A DNA stretch of 64,000 bases from Henriciella marina DSM 19595 (GTDB lineage Bacteria; Pseudomonadota; Alphaproteobacteria; Caulobacterales; Hyphomonadaceae): positions 2,480,001 through 2,544,000 of the forward strand of contig NZ_AQXT01000002.1 of assembly GCF_000376805.1 (NCBI RefSeq). The letters run 5' to 3'. Positions 17,704-26,465 of the stretch are shown one piece after another. The notes under the pieces were generated by a model. That model saw only the letters and a list, made by a program, of their open reading frames with translations, was not told where the DNA came from and made no database searches. How positions within the stretch are numbered: the stretch's first letter is position 1; each line of letters begins with the position of its first letter. Both the position numbers and the translations under genes were made by a program.

Positions 17704-18221
17704 TCTCGCCGGCCTTTCTGGGTTTCGATGGAGTGGTTCTCGCCTGCCCAGTGGCGAAAGCGTTCTGCCACGGCCTGATAGACCGGGCGCTTGAAGGGCA
17801 CGATGGCAGCGGGTGCTTCGCTGAGACGGGCCCAGCGCCAGGCGTCGAACTCAGGCGTGTGCCTGTCGAGCCTTATATCGCTGTCGGAGCCTTTGAATTT
17901 CAGCGCAAACCATTTCTGACGCTGGCCGATAAAAGCGCCGGGCATGCGCCGGCGCACTTCGGCAGGAAAATCATAGTGGAGCCAATCGGTTGTCTCTTCC
18001 AGCACATCGACAAGCTTGCCGGAGACGCCCACTTCTTCTTCCAGCTCCCGGAGGGCTGCGTCTTGCGGGCTTTCGCCCTCATCGATCCCGCCCTGAGGCA
18101 TCTGCCACTGAAAGGCGCCGCGGCCATTTATGCGGCGACCAAGGAAAATGTATCCGCTGGCCGAGAAGAGGACGAGCCCGACATTCGGGCGGTAAAGACT
18201 TGGATCGGGCTGACTGGTCAC
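17700..18221 (-). CDS. rppH: RNA pyrophosphohydrolase
   Basis: RppH removes pyrophosphate from the 5' end of mRNAs and so starts RNase E-dependent decay. The 173-residue protein begins YRPNVGLVLFSASGYIFLGRR, the usual RppH N-terminus (quoted in part: RPNVGLVLF). It contains a full Nudix box, GGIDEGESPQDAALRELEEE. WQMPQGGI and FIGQRQKWF are also family hallmarks. The start is a GTG overlapping the upstream deacetylase stop (GTGA), so translation is probably coupled. Gene order with ctpA is typical of alphaproteobacteria. Confidence 0.95.
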   Translation of the reverse strand: MTSQPDPSLYRPNVGLVLFSASGYIFLGRRINGRGAFQWQMPQGGIDEGESPQDAALRELEEEVGVSGKLVDVLEETTDWLHYDFPAEVRRRMPGAFIGQRQKWFALKFKGSDSDIRLDRHTPEFDAWRWARLSEAPAAIVPFKRPVYQAVAERFRHWAGENHSIETQKGRRE

Positions 18222-19564
18222 CCGGTCGTGTCTAATGCCTCGCGGCGCAATTGCCCACCCGGTTCGGCGTCTGCAGACGCAGTTTCGGTCACGCGTGGCT
18301 GGTCTGGCGACAGATGCGTCGCGGCAGACGCGGGTGCCAGCACGACGCCCTTGCCCGACAGCTGTTCGGTCCAGGCTTTCAGGATGTCGATGGTGACGGG
18401 ATAGGCAAAGCCCGCCCCGACCGCTGCCCCATTTTCAAGCGCGAGGGTTTCAAGTTCCAGCAGCTTTTCCTGGATTTCGCCACCATCCGGACGGGTATCG
18501 ATCTGTGTGTCGGCGCTGCGATATCTGAGCTTTGCAGGACCCGCTGCGGCCGAGATGGCAGACTGGCTGAGACTGCCGTCTTCAACGAAAGCCAGACCGC
18601 GCGCTGAAAGGAGGCGGGCGATGGTGCTTGAGGCGCGGTCATCGCGGGCGAACCGTCCGCCCTGATAATTGGTGATCCCGAAATAACCGGTGGCGCTCGC
18701 CAGAACGGTGTTGAGGCGGCCCTCCAGCGCGGTGTCGTCCATCGCAACCATGAGCGTGTTCGGAGCAGGGCGCTGCGCGGCAATTTCATAGGTTTCCATC
18801 GGCACTTCCAGCAGGACTTCATGTCCAGCTGCGCGCGCCCGGTCGATCCAGCCCTGAAGGTCGTAGGTCGTCGGCGCAAAGGAGAGCGTCACTTCCGGGG
18901 GCAGTTCTTCGATAGCGGAGCGGGTATGCGTGCGATTTATACCCAGGCCACCGAGGATGATGGAGACGGTCGGGCGGCCTTCCGGATTTGCGAATGGCCG
19001 GGCATAGACGCCAGCGGGCGTGCGGCCATCATCGGCGATCTTGGGCAGCTGTCCGCCTAGGGCCGGTTCGCTGACGGCAGAGACGGGGGCCGGTGGCAGG
19101 GCGATGGCGCTTCGCGTGTCCTGCCAGGACTGGCCGGTCGAGACACTGACGCCATTGATGCGGACGGTTGGCGCTGATTGAGACGCCTCGCCCGAGCTGC
19201 CGACGCTGACGATGCGCGATGTCCCATTGGTATACTCGACCCCGAGATCAGGGCCACTGGCGGCCATCTCGTCCGTCACGAATGGCGGCGGGGGGGCATC
19301 TTCAGTGAAAGATTGAGGCGAGGGTCTGGCTGGCGGCGGGTTCGCAGCGGCAAGACGTGTCTTGAGCTGTGGAGAGACAGTGGTCGGCGCTTCAGGCTCG
19401 AAGAGGGCGATCTGTCGGACGGGACTTGCGGACGCGTCGTCGCCCCAGAGATGAATCGCTGTGCCCGTACCCGCCACGATGAGCGCAAAGGCGCAGCAAC
19501 TCATGATTCCATGCACGACACCGCTGCGAAGCGGAGAAGGGTCGTGCGTCACCCGTTGCTGCAT
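18218..19564 (-). CDS. Divergent polysaccharide deacetylase (YibQ-like)
   Basis: From ATG 19564 (GGAGA upstream) the protein is 448 residues. A GTG at 19621 would add 19 residues with a poorer context. It has an N-terminal membrane anchor (about residues 17-38), a long Pro/Ala/Ser-rich periplasmic linker, and a C-terminal polysaccharide-deacetylase-2 domain. That domain begins near RPTVSIILGGLGINRT, with ITNYQGGRFARDDRA and FVEDGSLSQSA further on. Family members are periplasmic and linked to peptidoglycan remodelling, but their activity is mostly unproven. Partner genes are ctpA and envC. Confidence 0.88.
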   Translation of the reverse strand: MQQRVTHDPSPLRSGVVHGIMSCCAFALIVAGTGTAIHLWGDDASASPVRQIALFEPEAPTTVSPQLKTRLAAANPPPARPSPQSFTEDAPPPPFVTDEMAASGPDLGVEYTNGTSRIVSVGSSGEASQSAPTVRINGVSVSTGQSWQDTRSAIALPPAPVSAVSEPALGGQLPKIADDGRTPAGVYARPFANPEGRPTVSIILGGLGINRTHTRSAIEELPPEVTLSFAPTTYDLQGWIDRARAAGHEVLLEVPMETYEIAAQRPAPNTLMVAMDDTALEGRLNTVLASATGYFGITNYQGGRFARDDRASSTIARLLSARGLAFVEDGSLSQSAISAAAGPAKLRYRSADTQIDTRPDGGEIQEKLLELETLALENGAAVGAGFAYPVTIDILKAWTEQLSGKGVVLAPASAATHLSPDQPRVTETASADAEPGGQLRREALDTTG

Positions 19565-19645
19565 AAAGCGGGTCTCCGGTGGTCTGCCAGTATCCAGTCT
19601 GAGCTGGATACTGGCAGTCACACGTTAAGACATCGCAAACCTGCG

Positions 19646-20977
19646 TTAACCCGCCTGCGGTGTGTCGGTCGCGCTCATCTGTCCGCCGCGCAGCACTTCG
19701 AGGGCCCGGTCAAGCTGGTAGTCATCGCCCTCATAATCTTCCGGAGGCTGTTCGCTCGGAAGATGCGGAATCTCTCGCTCGACGCCATCTTCATTGATGA
19801 GGGCGTTTGGCAGGTCGGCTTCGGAGAAGCGGCGGATACGGGCGAGTTCTTCTTCGGAAACGCGGGTCTGGGCGACTTCCATGTCCGGCACGATCCCCGT
19901 TGCCTGGATCGAGCGGCCTGACGGCGTGTAATAGCGTGACGTCGTGAGGCGGATGGCGCCGCGATCGGTGCCAAGCGGAATAACGGTCTGGACAGAGCCC
20001 TTGCCGAAGCTTGTCATGCCAAGCACCGTCGCGCGGCCGCGGTCCTGAAGGGCGCCAGCGACGATTTCAGAGGCCGACGCAGTGCCATTATTGATCAGGA
20101 TGACGATCGGCACGTTCTGGAAAACTTCTCCGGACCGGGCATTGTAGCGGGCAATATCACTTGGACGCCGGCCGATCGTGGAGACAACTTCGCCGCCGGA
20201 CAGGAATTTGTCCGTGACCGAAATTGCCTGGTCGAGCAGGCCGCCGCCATTGTTGCGAAGATCGAGAACGATGCCCTCAGGACGTCCGCCGATCTCCTTG
20301 GAAGCCGCTGCAAACGCGTCTTCGAGCAGGTCGGTCGTGCGCTCATTGAAGGTCGAGATGCGGAAATAGGCGATCTCGTCGTCGACCATCTTCCAGTCGA
20401 CCGATTTCGGGCGAATGACTTCGCGCTCCATGGTGACGTCAAACGGGTCTTCGCCGTCGCGCATCACCGTGACAATAATTTCAGAGCCCGGCGGGCCGCG
20501 CATGTCAGCGACAGCGTCGTCAATGTTGAGGCCGACGATCGGCTTGCCATTGATCGCGGTCAGCAGATCGCCGCTTTCAAGACCGGCGCGGCTTGCTGGC
20601 GTGTCGTCCATTGGTGTGATGACTTTTATGAAGCCATCTTCCATCTGGACCTCGATGCCGAGACCGCCATACTCGCCGGAGGCCTGGACCTGCATGGCTG
20701 AGAAATCTTCTGCTGAAAGATACGTGGAATGTGGATCCAATGACCCGAGCATGCCGTTTATGGCCGCTTCCATTGCCTCTGGCTCATTAATTTCGGTGAC
20801 ATAGTCGGCGCGGGCGCGGGCGAGCACTTCTGCGAAGAGGTCAAGCTGGCGGTAGGTTTCCGCGCGGCTGTCGGACATGCCCGGTTCCGGCCAGGCGACG
20901 GCGGACACGCCAACGGCGACCCCGCCCATCACGACACCGATTGCAGCCCCTGTCAGCATTGCTCTCATGGTCATCAT
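19646..20977 (-). CDS. ctpA: Carboxy-terminal processing protease (S41)
   Basis: This periplasmic serine protease of 443 residues trims C-termini of exported and cell-wall enzymes. An N-terminal hydrophobic segment (residues 5-30) acts as signal or anchor. A PDZ domain spans about 97-185 (GEYGGLGIEV, SRAGLESGDLLTAINGK). The S41 catalytic core carries the Ser in NGTASASEIVAG (about 301-303) and Lys326 in TSFGKGSVQT. The last 60 residues are acidic and low in complexity. It is 15 bases downstream of envC, so the two are co-transcribed. Confidence 0.95.
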   Translation of the reverse strand: MMTMRAMLTGAAIGVVMGGVAVGVSAVAWPEPGMSDSRAETYRQLDLFAEVLARARADYVTEINEPEAMEAAINGMLGSLDPHSTYLSAEDFSAMQVQASGEYGGLGIEVQMEDGFIKVITPMDDTPASRAGLESGDLLTAINGKPIVGLNIDDAVADMRGPPGSEIIVTVMRDGEDPFDVTMEREVIRPKSVDWKMVDDEIAYFRISTFNERTTDLLEDAFAAASKEIGGRPEGIVLDLRNNGGGLLDQAISVTDKFLSGGEVVSTIGRRPSDIARYNARSGEVFQNVPIVILINNGTASASEIVAGALQDRGRATVLGMTSFGKGSVQTVIPLGTDRGAIRLTTSRYYTPSGRSIQATGIVPDMEVAQTRVSEEELARIRRFSEADLPNALINEDGVEREIPHLPSEQPPEDYEGDDYQLDRALEVLRGGQMSATDTPQAG

Positions 20978-20992
20978 TTCTCCTGTGGCGGC

Positions 20993-22219
20993 TTATCCGC
21001 CCTGCATCCAACGTGCCGGATTCATCGGCACGCCTTTCCGCCTGACTTCAAGATAGAGTTCAGGCGGCGGATTTTCACGTTCGGACATGCGTCCGACCGG
21101 TTCTCCGGCGCGTACCGTCTGTCCGGGGGTGCCGTAAATACGGCCCATTCCGCTCAGAAGAATATGGTATCCATCACTTGTGGAAATGATCAAGAGCTGA
21201 CCGTAGCTTCTAAATGCCTCAGCATATTCAATTGTGCCGTCCACGGGGGCCACGATATCGGCATTCGAGCGTGGCTGAATATAGAGACCCTTGGCTGTTT
21301 CCCCGCCCGGAAGGTCATCGCCCCAGGTGCGCGAGACAAGGCCCGACACGGGCTGGATCAGCCCGCCAAGCGCTTCGCGGCCAAGCGGTCGCAGGTTGGC
21401 AACGGCCGGGCTGCGGGCCGGGTTTCTCGGGGCATCGCTGACAGTCGGCGACGTGCGCGTGGCGGCGAGCTGTATCTGGGCGCGCGGCTTGATCGCGGGG
21501 GCGCGGGGGGCTTGCGTCTCCAGCGCGGCGAGTAGATCGCGCAGGGTTTCTGCCTCCCCGGCGATCTGGCGCACACGGGCGCGCAAGGCCTCTGCCTCTC
21601 CGGATACGCTTTCATACTGGGCGCGTTTGGAGGCAACCAGCGTTTCGATCTCGGCCTGCTTGGCGGCAAGACGGTCTTCGGCGGCGGCGAGGCGTTCCTG
21701 TTCCTCGAGGACTGATTCCTCAAGCGCCTTCAGCTCCGTAATCTCTGCTGCCAGCTCATCGGTGCGTTGATTGATACGCGGTGCGGTCGCGCTCATCACG
21801 ATGGCCGCGCGGATGGCGGCGTTTGCTTCATTGGGTGAGGCGATCAGGGCCGGCGGGCGGTGACGGCCGGAGACGGCGAGGTTCGCCATGATGTCTTCGA
21901 GGTTCTCATTCCCCTCGATCAGCGCTTCACGGGCAGCGGTCAGCCGGGTCTCGAGGTCGATGAGCTTGAGCTCGGACGCGGCGGCCTGCTCTTCGCGCCG
22001 CCGGCTCTCCAGCGCTGCGGAAATAAGCTGGCGTTCAAGATCGGTGACATCGCGGCTGCTGGCGGACTCTGCGTTTTCGAGCGCTTCGAGCTGGCGGATG
22101 GCAGACTGGCGCTGGCTCTCAAGGGCAGAGAGTTCCTCGCGCGTAAATTCGCGGGGCGCCGCGGCCATGAGGCAGCCAGCGAGCGGGATGATAAGAAGGC
22201 GTAGCAGGCGATGGCGCAT
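20993..22219 (-). CDS. envC: EnvC-type murein hydrolase activator (degenerate M23/LytM)
   Basis: The 408-residue protein has an N-terminal export signal containing a possible lipobox (PLAGC, Cys16). A long coiled coil follows (about 25-240, Ala/Glu/Leu/Arg-rich), then a C-terminal LytM domain (about 285-405). The zinc ligands of active M23 peptidases are missing: GLYIQP stands where HxGxD is expected, and LYLEVRRKG replaces the LHFEIR-type histidine motif. This is the EnvC pattern, which activates amidases rather than cutting peptidoglycan, classically under FtsEX control. ftsEX lies 5 kb away. Confidence 0.88.
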   Translation of the reverse strand: MRHRLLRLLIIPLAGCLMAAAPREFTREELSALESQRQSAIRQLEALENAESASSRDVTDLERQLISAALESRRREEQAAASELKLIDLETRLTAAREALIEGNENLEDIMANLAVSGRHRPPALIASPNEANAAIRAAIVMSATAPRINQRTDELAAEITELKALEESVLEEQERLAAAEDRLAAKQAEIETLVASKRAQYESVSGEAEALRARVRQIAGEAETLRDLLAALETQAPRAPAIKPRAQIQLAATRTSPTVSDAPRNPARSPAVANLRPLGREALGGLIQPVSGLVSRTWGDDLPGGETAKGLYIQPRSNADIVAPVDGTIEYAEAFRSYGQLLIISTSDGYHILLSGMGRIYGTPGQTVRAGEPVGRMSERENPPPELYLEVRRKGVPMNPARWMQGG

Positions 22220-22339
22220 GGGCCCTCAATGCCATGGCGAGGGTCACCGTATCCTTAACAAAAGGCCAGGCGGCAGAAAGGATTGCAGGTCGGGGTGCTG
22301 GCGAAAGCGAGGTCGCTTGCGATGCGCGAGATGCGCAAC

Positions 22340-22924
22340 CTAGAGGGCTGGCTCGAAAACGACCGACTGCACCAGAATGGCCCGCTGCTTTTCCGGCACG
22401 ACGGGACGTATGCCGAGATAATCGTAGCCCGCATCGGTGCCCGGCGTGCGCTCGGGCGGGGTCCAGGTAAAGACGCTGTCAGCAAATTCACGCGTGATGG
22501 TGAATTTTTCCCAACCGGACTCGATTGCGCTGCCGACCGAGTAATTCACCCGCATCTGCTCAGCGCCGTACTGATCGGCCGCGCGGGCCCGGATGGTTAT
22601 CCGAACTTCCCGCCCAGCGAAGACGGTTTCCAGATCCCGGTCGAGGATGAAATGGGGCCCGCGAATCGGATCATCAGCGAGCGTGGCAGCGGCGACTTCG
22701 ATACGAAGGGCGGCTTCGCCGTCAGCGCGCACCAGCGAAATGTCTGCATCGCCGCCAGCAACGAAGCGGTTGAGCTGCGCCCCGCTGACCTCAATGCGCC
22801 GGTAATCGGTGTTCCCGCCGCTGACCGGACCTGTCGGCCTGGTGTTAAAGCCGGGCAGGACAGCAATAGCGACCATGACAGCCGCAGCCAGAAAAGCGCA
22901 CAGGAAGAAAATTCTATCGGTCAT
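22340..22924 (-). CDS. Single-pass membrane protein, unknown function
   Basis: I take ATG 22924 as start, giving 194 residues. The protein has one N-terminal hydrophobic helix (DRIFFLCAFLAAAVMVAIAV, about 3-22) and an extracytoplasmic beta-rich domain. That domain contains LETVFAGREVRITIRARAAD and a C-terminal VQSVVFEPAL, a jelly-roll-like look reminiscent of carbohydrate-binding modules. No family is recognised. It sits upstream of envC on the same strand with a 120-base gap and is divergent from the AGE epimerase gene. Confidence 0.65.
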   Translation of the reverse strand: MTDRIFFLCAFLAAAVMVAIAVLPGFNTRPTGPVSGGNTDYRRIEVSGAQLNRFVAGGDADISLVRADGEAALRIEVAAATLADDPIRGPHFILDRDLETVFAGREVRITIRARAADQYGAEQMRVNYSVGSAIESGWEKFTITREFADSVFTWTPPERTPGTDAGYDYLGIRPVVPEKQRAILVQSVVFEPAL

Positions 22925-23056
22925 GCTGTCGGTGGCTGGTCCCGGCGATGAGGGGGAAATATTGGTCTCTAGACGCTGGAAAACACGTTGGCCAGTTGAT
23001 AGCAAGCAGGCACCGTTCTTGCGAAGCGGAAGTGTAGACTGCGCGGAGCCTTTGAG

Positions 23057-24193
23057 ATGACATCAACTGCATTGGGCAGGCGGGCGCGTGAAGCTCGCGA
23101 CTGGATGCTATATAATTGTTTTCCGCTCTGGAGCCGCGAAGGCGTCCTGGCGAGCAATCTGTTTCGCGAGGCGCTGGATATCACGCACCGGCCCATCGAC
23201 AGCGATGCGCTGCGCGTCCGTGTGCAGGCGCGTCAGGTCTATATGTTTGCGGAGGCCAAGCGTCTTGGCTGGGATGAAGGACGTGCCGACAGGCTGATTG
23301 CCTATGGTGTTGAGGCGCTGGCGGGGCCTGCCTTGCGGCCTGACGGGCTGATCGGAAGAAAGATTGCCGCCGATGGACGTGGCCTGACCGACGACACCGC
23401 CGATCTCTATGATACGGCCTTCGCGCTGTTCGCCTTCGCCCATGCTGCGCGTCAGGGTCATGAAATGGCGTCGGCGCATGCGCGCCAGCTGCTCGCCAAC
23501 GTCGATGCCAAGCTTGAAGACGTAAAGCATGGGGGCTTCGCAGAGAGCCTGCCAAAGGGCGACTACCGGCTTCAGAACCCGCACATGCATCTTCTGGAGG
23601 CAAGCCTTGCCCTCTATGAAAGCGAAGACAAGCGCGATCACCTGAACCGGGCAAATGACCTGGTCGCATTGCTCGACGAGAAGATGTTCGATCATGAGAC
23701 CGGCACGATCGGTGAGACGTTTGGTCCGGACTGGTCAAAGGAGACGGCGCCGGACAGGCTCTATGTCGAGCCGGGGCACCAATTCGAGTGGGTCTGGCTG
23801 CTGAAGACGCATGCGGATGCGGCCGGCGGGGAACTCAACCCCGCCATCAACAGGCTATACGATATCGGCCTTAGAACCCTCGATGCTGATGGCCGGGTCT
23901 TCGCAAAGGCGACCCGCGAAGGTCAGATCGTCGATGGCTCCCGGCGCACCTGGATGCAGACCGAAGCGCTGAAAGCGCATCTGGCAATGCTGGAGCTTGG
24001 GGCCGATGAGCAGTGCGATGCGCGGGCGGTCGAATGCTTTGATGTGCTGATGGATGAGTATCTGACGCCTGAGGGCGGGTGGATCGATAGCTACCATGCC
24101 GACGGACAGGTCGCATCGGACGAAATGCCTGCCTCGACAGGCTATCATGTCGTGCTGGCGTTTTCGGAGCTGTTGCGCGTGACGGGCGTCTGA
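23057..24193 (+). CDS. AGE-family epimerase/isomerase
   Basis: The 378-residue protein belongs to the N-acylglucosamine 2-epimerase / mannose isomerase (alpha6/alpha6 barrel) family. Supporting stretches are RVQARQVYMFAEAKRLGW near the N-terminus, HMHLLEASLALYE (about 176-188) and the active-site histidine region EPGHQFEWVWLLKTH (about 237-251). TWMQTEALKAHLAM closes the barrel. It probably isomerises a hexose or phosphohexose, but the exact sugar is not predictable. It has a GGAG box and starts divergently from the minus-strand membrane protein. Confidence 0.88.
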   Translation: MTSTALGRRAREARDWMLYNCFPLWSREGVLASNLFREALDITHRPIDSDALRVRVQARQVYMFAEAKRLGWDEGRADRLIAYGVEALAGPALRPDGLIGRKIAADGRGLTDDTADLYDTAFALFAFAHAARQGHEMASAHARQLLANVDAKLEDVKHGGFAESLPKGDYRLQNPHMHLLEASLALYESEDKRDHLNRANDLVALLDEKMFDHETGTIGETFGPDWSKETAPDRLYVEPGHQFEWVWLLKTHADAAGGELNPAINRLYDIGLRTLDADGRVFAKATREGQIVDGSRRTWMQTEALKAHLAMLELGADEQCDARAVECFDVLMDEYLTPEGGWIDSYHADGQVASDEMPASTGYHVVLAFSELLRVTGV

Positions 24194-24242
24194 GCTTAAA
24201 CCGCGCGGATACATTCAAGACTTTCTCGATCAGGAGACACAG

Positions 24243-24956
24243 ATGCCCAAACTCGCCCTCGTCCGGCACGGCCAGAGCCAGTGGAACCTCGAGAACCGGT
24301 TTACCGGGTGGTGGGATGCCGACCTGACGGCAAAGGGCGAGGCTGAAGCAAAGCAGGCTGGCGAGCTTCTCAAGGAGGCCGGGTTTGAACCACAACTCGC
24401 TTTCTCAAGCATGCAGACCCGTGCCATCCGTACGCTCTGGATTGCGCTGACCGAAATGGACCGTGTCTGGCTTCCTGTCGAAAAGAGCTGGCGGCTGAAT
24501 GAGCGCCATTATGGCGGGCTGACCGGGCTCGACAAGAAAGAGACCGCCGAGAAGCATGGCGAGGATCAGGTCCAGATCTGGCGCCGGTCCTATGACATAC
24601 CGCCGCCGCCAATGGAGGCAGGCAGCGAATATGACATGTCTGGTGATGCGAGATATGCCGGGATCGACATCCCGGCCACAGAAAGTCTGAAGCTCACGCT
24701 GGAGCGCGTCCTGCCTTACTGGCACGAGACGATCGCCGCGCGCCTGCGCCATGGCACGGACATCGTGATCGCCGCGCACGGCAATTCGCTGCGCGCGCTG
24801 GTCAAACACCTCTTCCAGGTCGAAGATGACAAGATCACGGGCGTGGAGATACCGACAGGCAATCCGCTGCTGATTGAGCTTGGCAGCGGCCTGCAGCCCG
24901 TATCGGCGCGCTACCTAGACGCGGCGCGCGCGACCGGCCTTCCAGAGCTTCCCTGA
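24243..24956 (+). CDS. gpmA: 2,3-bisphosphoglycerate-dependent phosphoglycerate mutase
   Basis: The enzyme interconverts 3- and 2-phosphoglycerate in glycolysis. The phosphohistidine is His9 in LVRHGQSQWNLENRFTGW. NERHYGGLTGLDK and IAAHGNSLRALVKHL (second catalytic His) complete the dPGM signature. Length is 237 residues, as expected. It is an AGGAGA-led gene followed after five bases by the deaminase gene. Confidence 0.96.
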   Translation: MPKLALVRHGQSQWNLENRFTGWWDADLTAKGEAEAKQAGELLKEAGFEPQLAFSSMQTRAIRTLWIALTEMDRVWLPVEKSWRLNERHYGGLTGLDKKETAEKHGEDQVQIWRRSYDIPPPPMEAGSEYDMSGDARYAGIDIPATESLKLTLERVLPYWHETIAARLRHGTDIVIAAHGNSLRALVKHLFQVEDDKITGVEIPTGNPLLIELGSGLQPVSARYLDAARATGLPELP

Positions 24957-24961
24957 CCGAG

Positions 24962-25405
24962 ATGCCTTGCAGCGATGAAAGCATGATGCGCCGGGCGATC
25001 GCGCTTGCGCGTGTCCAGCATGGCCGCACGGGCGAGAACCCGGCCGTCGGGTGCGTGATCATGGGCGCCGATGGACGCAAGATCTCTGAAGGGGCAACCG
25101 GCGATGGCGGACGCCCGCATGCCGAGCAGCTGGCGCTGAGCAACCTTGCCGGGAAGCTTCCGGTTGGCAGCACCGCCTATGTAACGCTGGAGCCCTGCCG
25201 TGAACGCTCGACCGGTGAAACCGCCTGCTCGGGCCGCCTTATCGCTGCGGGGGTTGCGCGTGTGGTCATCTCTGTCATGGACCGCCATCCAAAAGGGGCG
25301 GGCGGCAAGGCGGCGATGGAGGCAGCAGGCATCAAGGTCGAGCTGGGCCTTCTGCAGGAAGAGGCCGCGCAGCTCTATGAAGACTTCTTCGCCTCGCTCG
25401 ACTGA
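24962..25405 (+). CDS. Stand-alone RibD-type deaminase domain
   Basis: This 147-residue protein matches the N-terminal pyrimidine deaminase half of RibD (riboflavin synthesis) but has no reductase domain. The zinc site is complete: PHAEQLAL (His and catalytic Glu), TLEPCRERSTGETACSG (two cysteines). ENPAVGCVIM is also typical. The spacing in the second motif is close to RibD, though less canonical than EPC-CHHGRTPPC. It could act on the riboflavin intermediate or another aminated heterocycle. An alternative start at residue 8 or 9 is possible. The last 31 bases overlap the converging glycosyltransferase. Confidence 0.8.
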   Translation: MPCSDESMMRRAIALARVQHGRTGENPAVGCVIMGADGRKISEGATGDGGRPHAEQLALSNLAGKLPVGSTAYVTLEPCRERSTGETACSGRLIAAGVARVVISVMDRHPKGAGGKAAMEAAGIKVELGLLQEEAAQLYEDFFASLD

Positions 25406-26154
25406 ACGTTCGCACGCGGATCATTCCATTCCTTCGCAATGCCCGGCTGTCCCCGGCGAACCAGCCAGAACATGCCTATGAGATCGGCAATCCCTGCACC
25501 AAGGCGTCCGAAGAAGCCGTATTTCGAGCTGCCATGCCAGCGGCGGCGGTCATTGACGCGCTCTTCGCGTACTTCCCATCCGGCGCGCTTGAAGAGGGCC
25601 GGAAGAAAGCGGTGCATGGACGCGAAATAGGGAAGCTCGCGGAAGGCATCGGTGCGCATCAGCTTCCAGCCGCAGCCTGTATCGGTCGCGTCATCGCGCA
25701 GCAGGAAGCGGCGCACACCGTTTGCGACCCGCGACTGCAGCCATTTGAAACCGGAATCATTGCGGCTTTTACGCTTGCCTGCAATGAGGCCAAGGCGGCC
25801 TGTATTGCCAGGCGCCACGATGGCGTCCCAGAGGCGGCGCGTATCAGCGATATCGTTCTGGCCATCGCCGTCCAGAAGCTGTGTCCAGGTGCCGTTCACC
25901 TCGCGCAGGCCCGTCATAAGCGCCGCGGACTTGCCCGCGCGCCGCACATGGGTGCGCACGATTATGCGGTCCGGCATTTCGAGGCGGGCGGCTTCAAGCT
26001 CCTCGCCGGTCGTGTCGTCAGAGCAATCGTTTACGCAGACGATTTCGTAATCGATCCCATCGAGAGCCGTCCTGATTTCGGCGATGAGCGGCGCGGCGTT
26101 CCCGGCTTCATTATAGAAAGGAATGAGGACGCTGAGTTCACGGCTTGGCGTCAC
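25375..26154 (-). CDS. Family 2 glycosyltransferase (DPM1-like)
   Basis: The 259-residue GT-A enzyme begins ELSVLIPFYNEAGNAAPL, the typical polyprenyl-phosphate glycosyltransferase start. The nucleotide-sugar DxD-like site lies in TQLLDGDGQND, and ATDTGCGWKLMR and RRWHGSSKYGF are acceptor-side motifs. A hydrophobic C-terminal segment (about 215-235) suggests membrane association. It probably transfers a sugar to a lipid carrier for envelope glycans. Its GTG start overlaps the zapA stop (GTGA), so it is translated with zapA. The 3' end overlaps the deaminase gene. Confidence 0.88.
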   Translation of the reverse strand: MTPSRELSVLIPFYNEAGNAAPLIAEIRTALDGIDYEIVCVNDCSDDTTGEELEAARLEMPDRIIVRTHVRRAGKSAALMTGLREVNGTWTQLLDGDGQNDIADTRRLWDAIVAPGNTGRLGLIAGKRKSRNDSGFKWLQSRVANGVRRFLLRDDATDTGCGWKLMRTDAFRELPYFASMHRFLPALFKRAGWEVREERVNDRRRWHGSSKYGFFGRLGAGIADLIGMFWLVRRGQPGIAKEWNDPRANVQSSEAKKSS

Positions 26155-26465
26155 TGCCCCGCCTCTATGCGTTCGGTAAGCGCGCGGATACGGGCGGCAG
26201 CATCACCGATTGCGTCGACCGTCCGCTCTTGTGTGCCGCCAGCAGCGGGGACGGGCCGGGCACGCTTGGCATCGTCTAGCTCATCGAGCAGGGCGAGCGC
26301 GGCTACCAGCAACAGCTTTTCCTCGCCAAGATCGCCGACAGCTTCAGCGATCTGACGGATGCGGGCATCAAGGTCGGTGGAAAGCTCCACCAGCCGGTCT
26401 TCCTGGCCGGGCGCGCAGGCGACAGAATAATGCTTTCCACGAATGGTGATATCAGCCTTGGCCAT
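26151..26465 (-). CDS. zapA: Cell division protein ZapA
   Basis: ZapA (104 residues) bundles FtsZ filaments at midcell. The N-terminal globular part reads ADITIRGKHYSVACAPGQE, followed by VELSTDLDARIRQIAEAVG and the start of a coiled coil (KLLLVAALALLDELDDAK), all typical. The C-terminal tail is short and disordered. The gene starts one base inside the stop of the upstream coiled-coil gene (TGATG) and is followed by a coupled glycosyltransferase. Confidence 0.92.
   Translation of the reverse strand: MAKADITIRGKHYSVACAPGQEDRLVELSTDLDARIRQIAEAVGDLGEEKLLLVAALALLDELDDAKRARPVPAAGGTQERTVDAIGDAAARIRALTERIEAGQ

Noticed and set aside
22283-22951. A 222-codon plus-strand frame across the envC upstream gene
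   Set aside because: The minus-strand frame has a signal/anchor and plausible start; the plus product is low-complexity and lacks an RBS.
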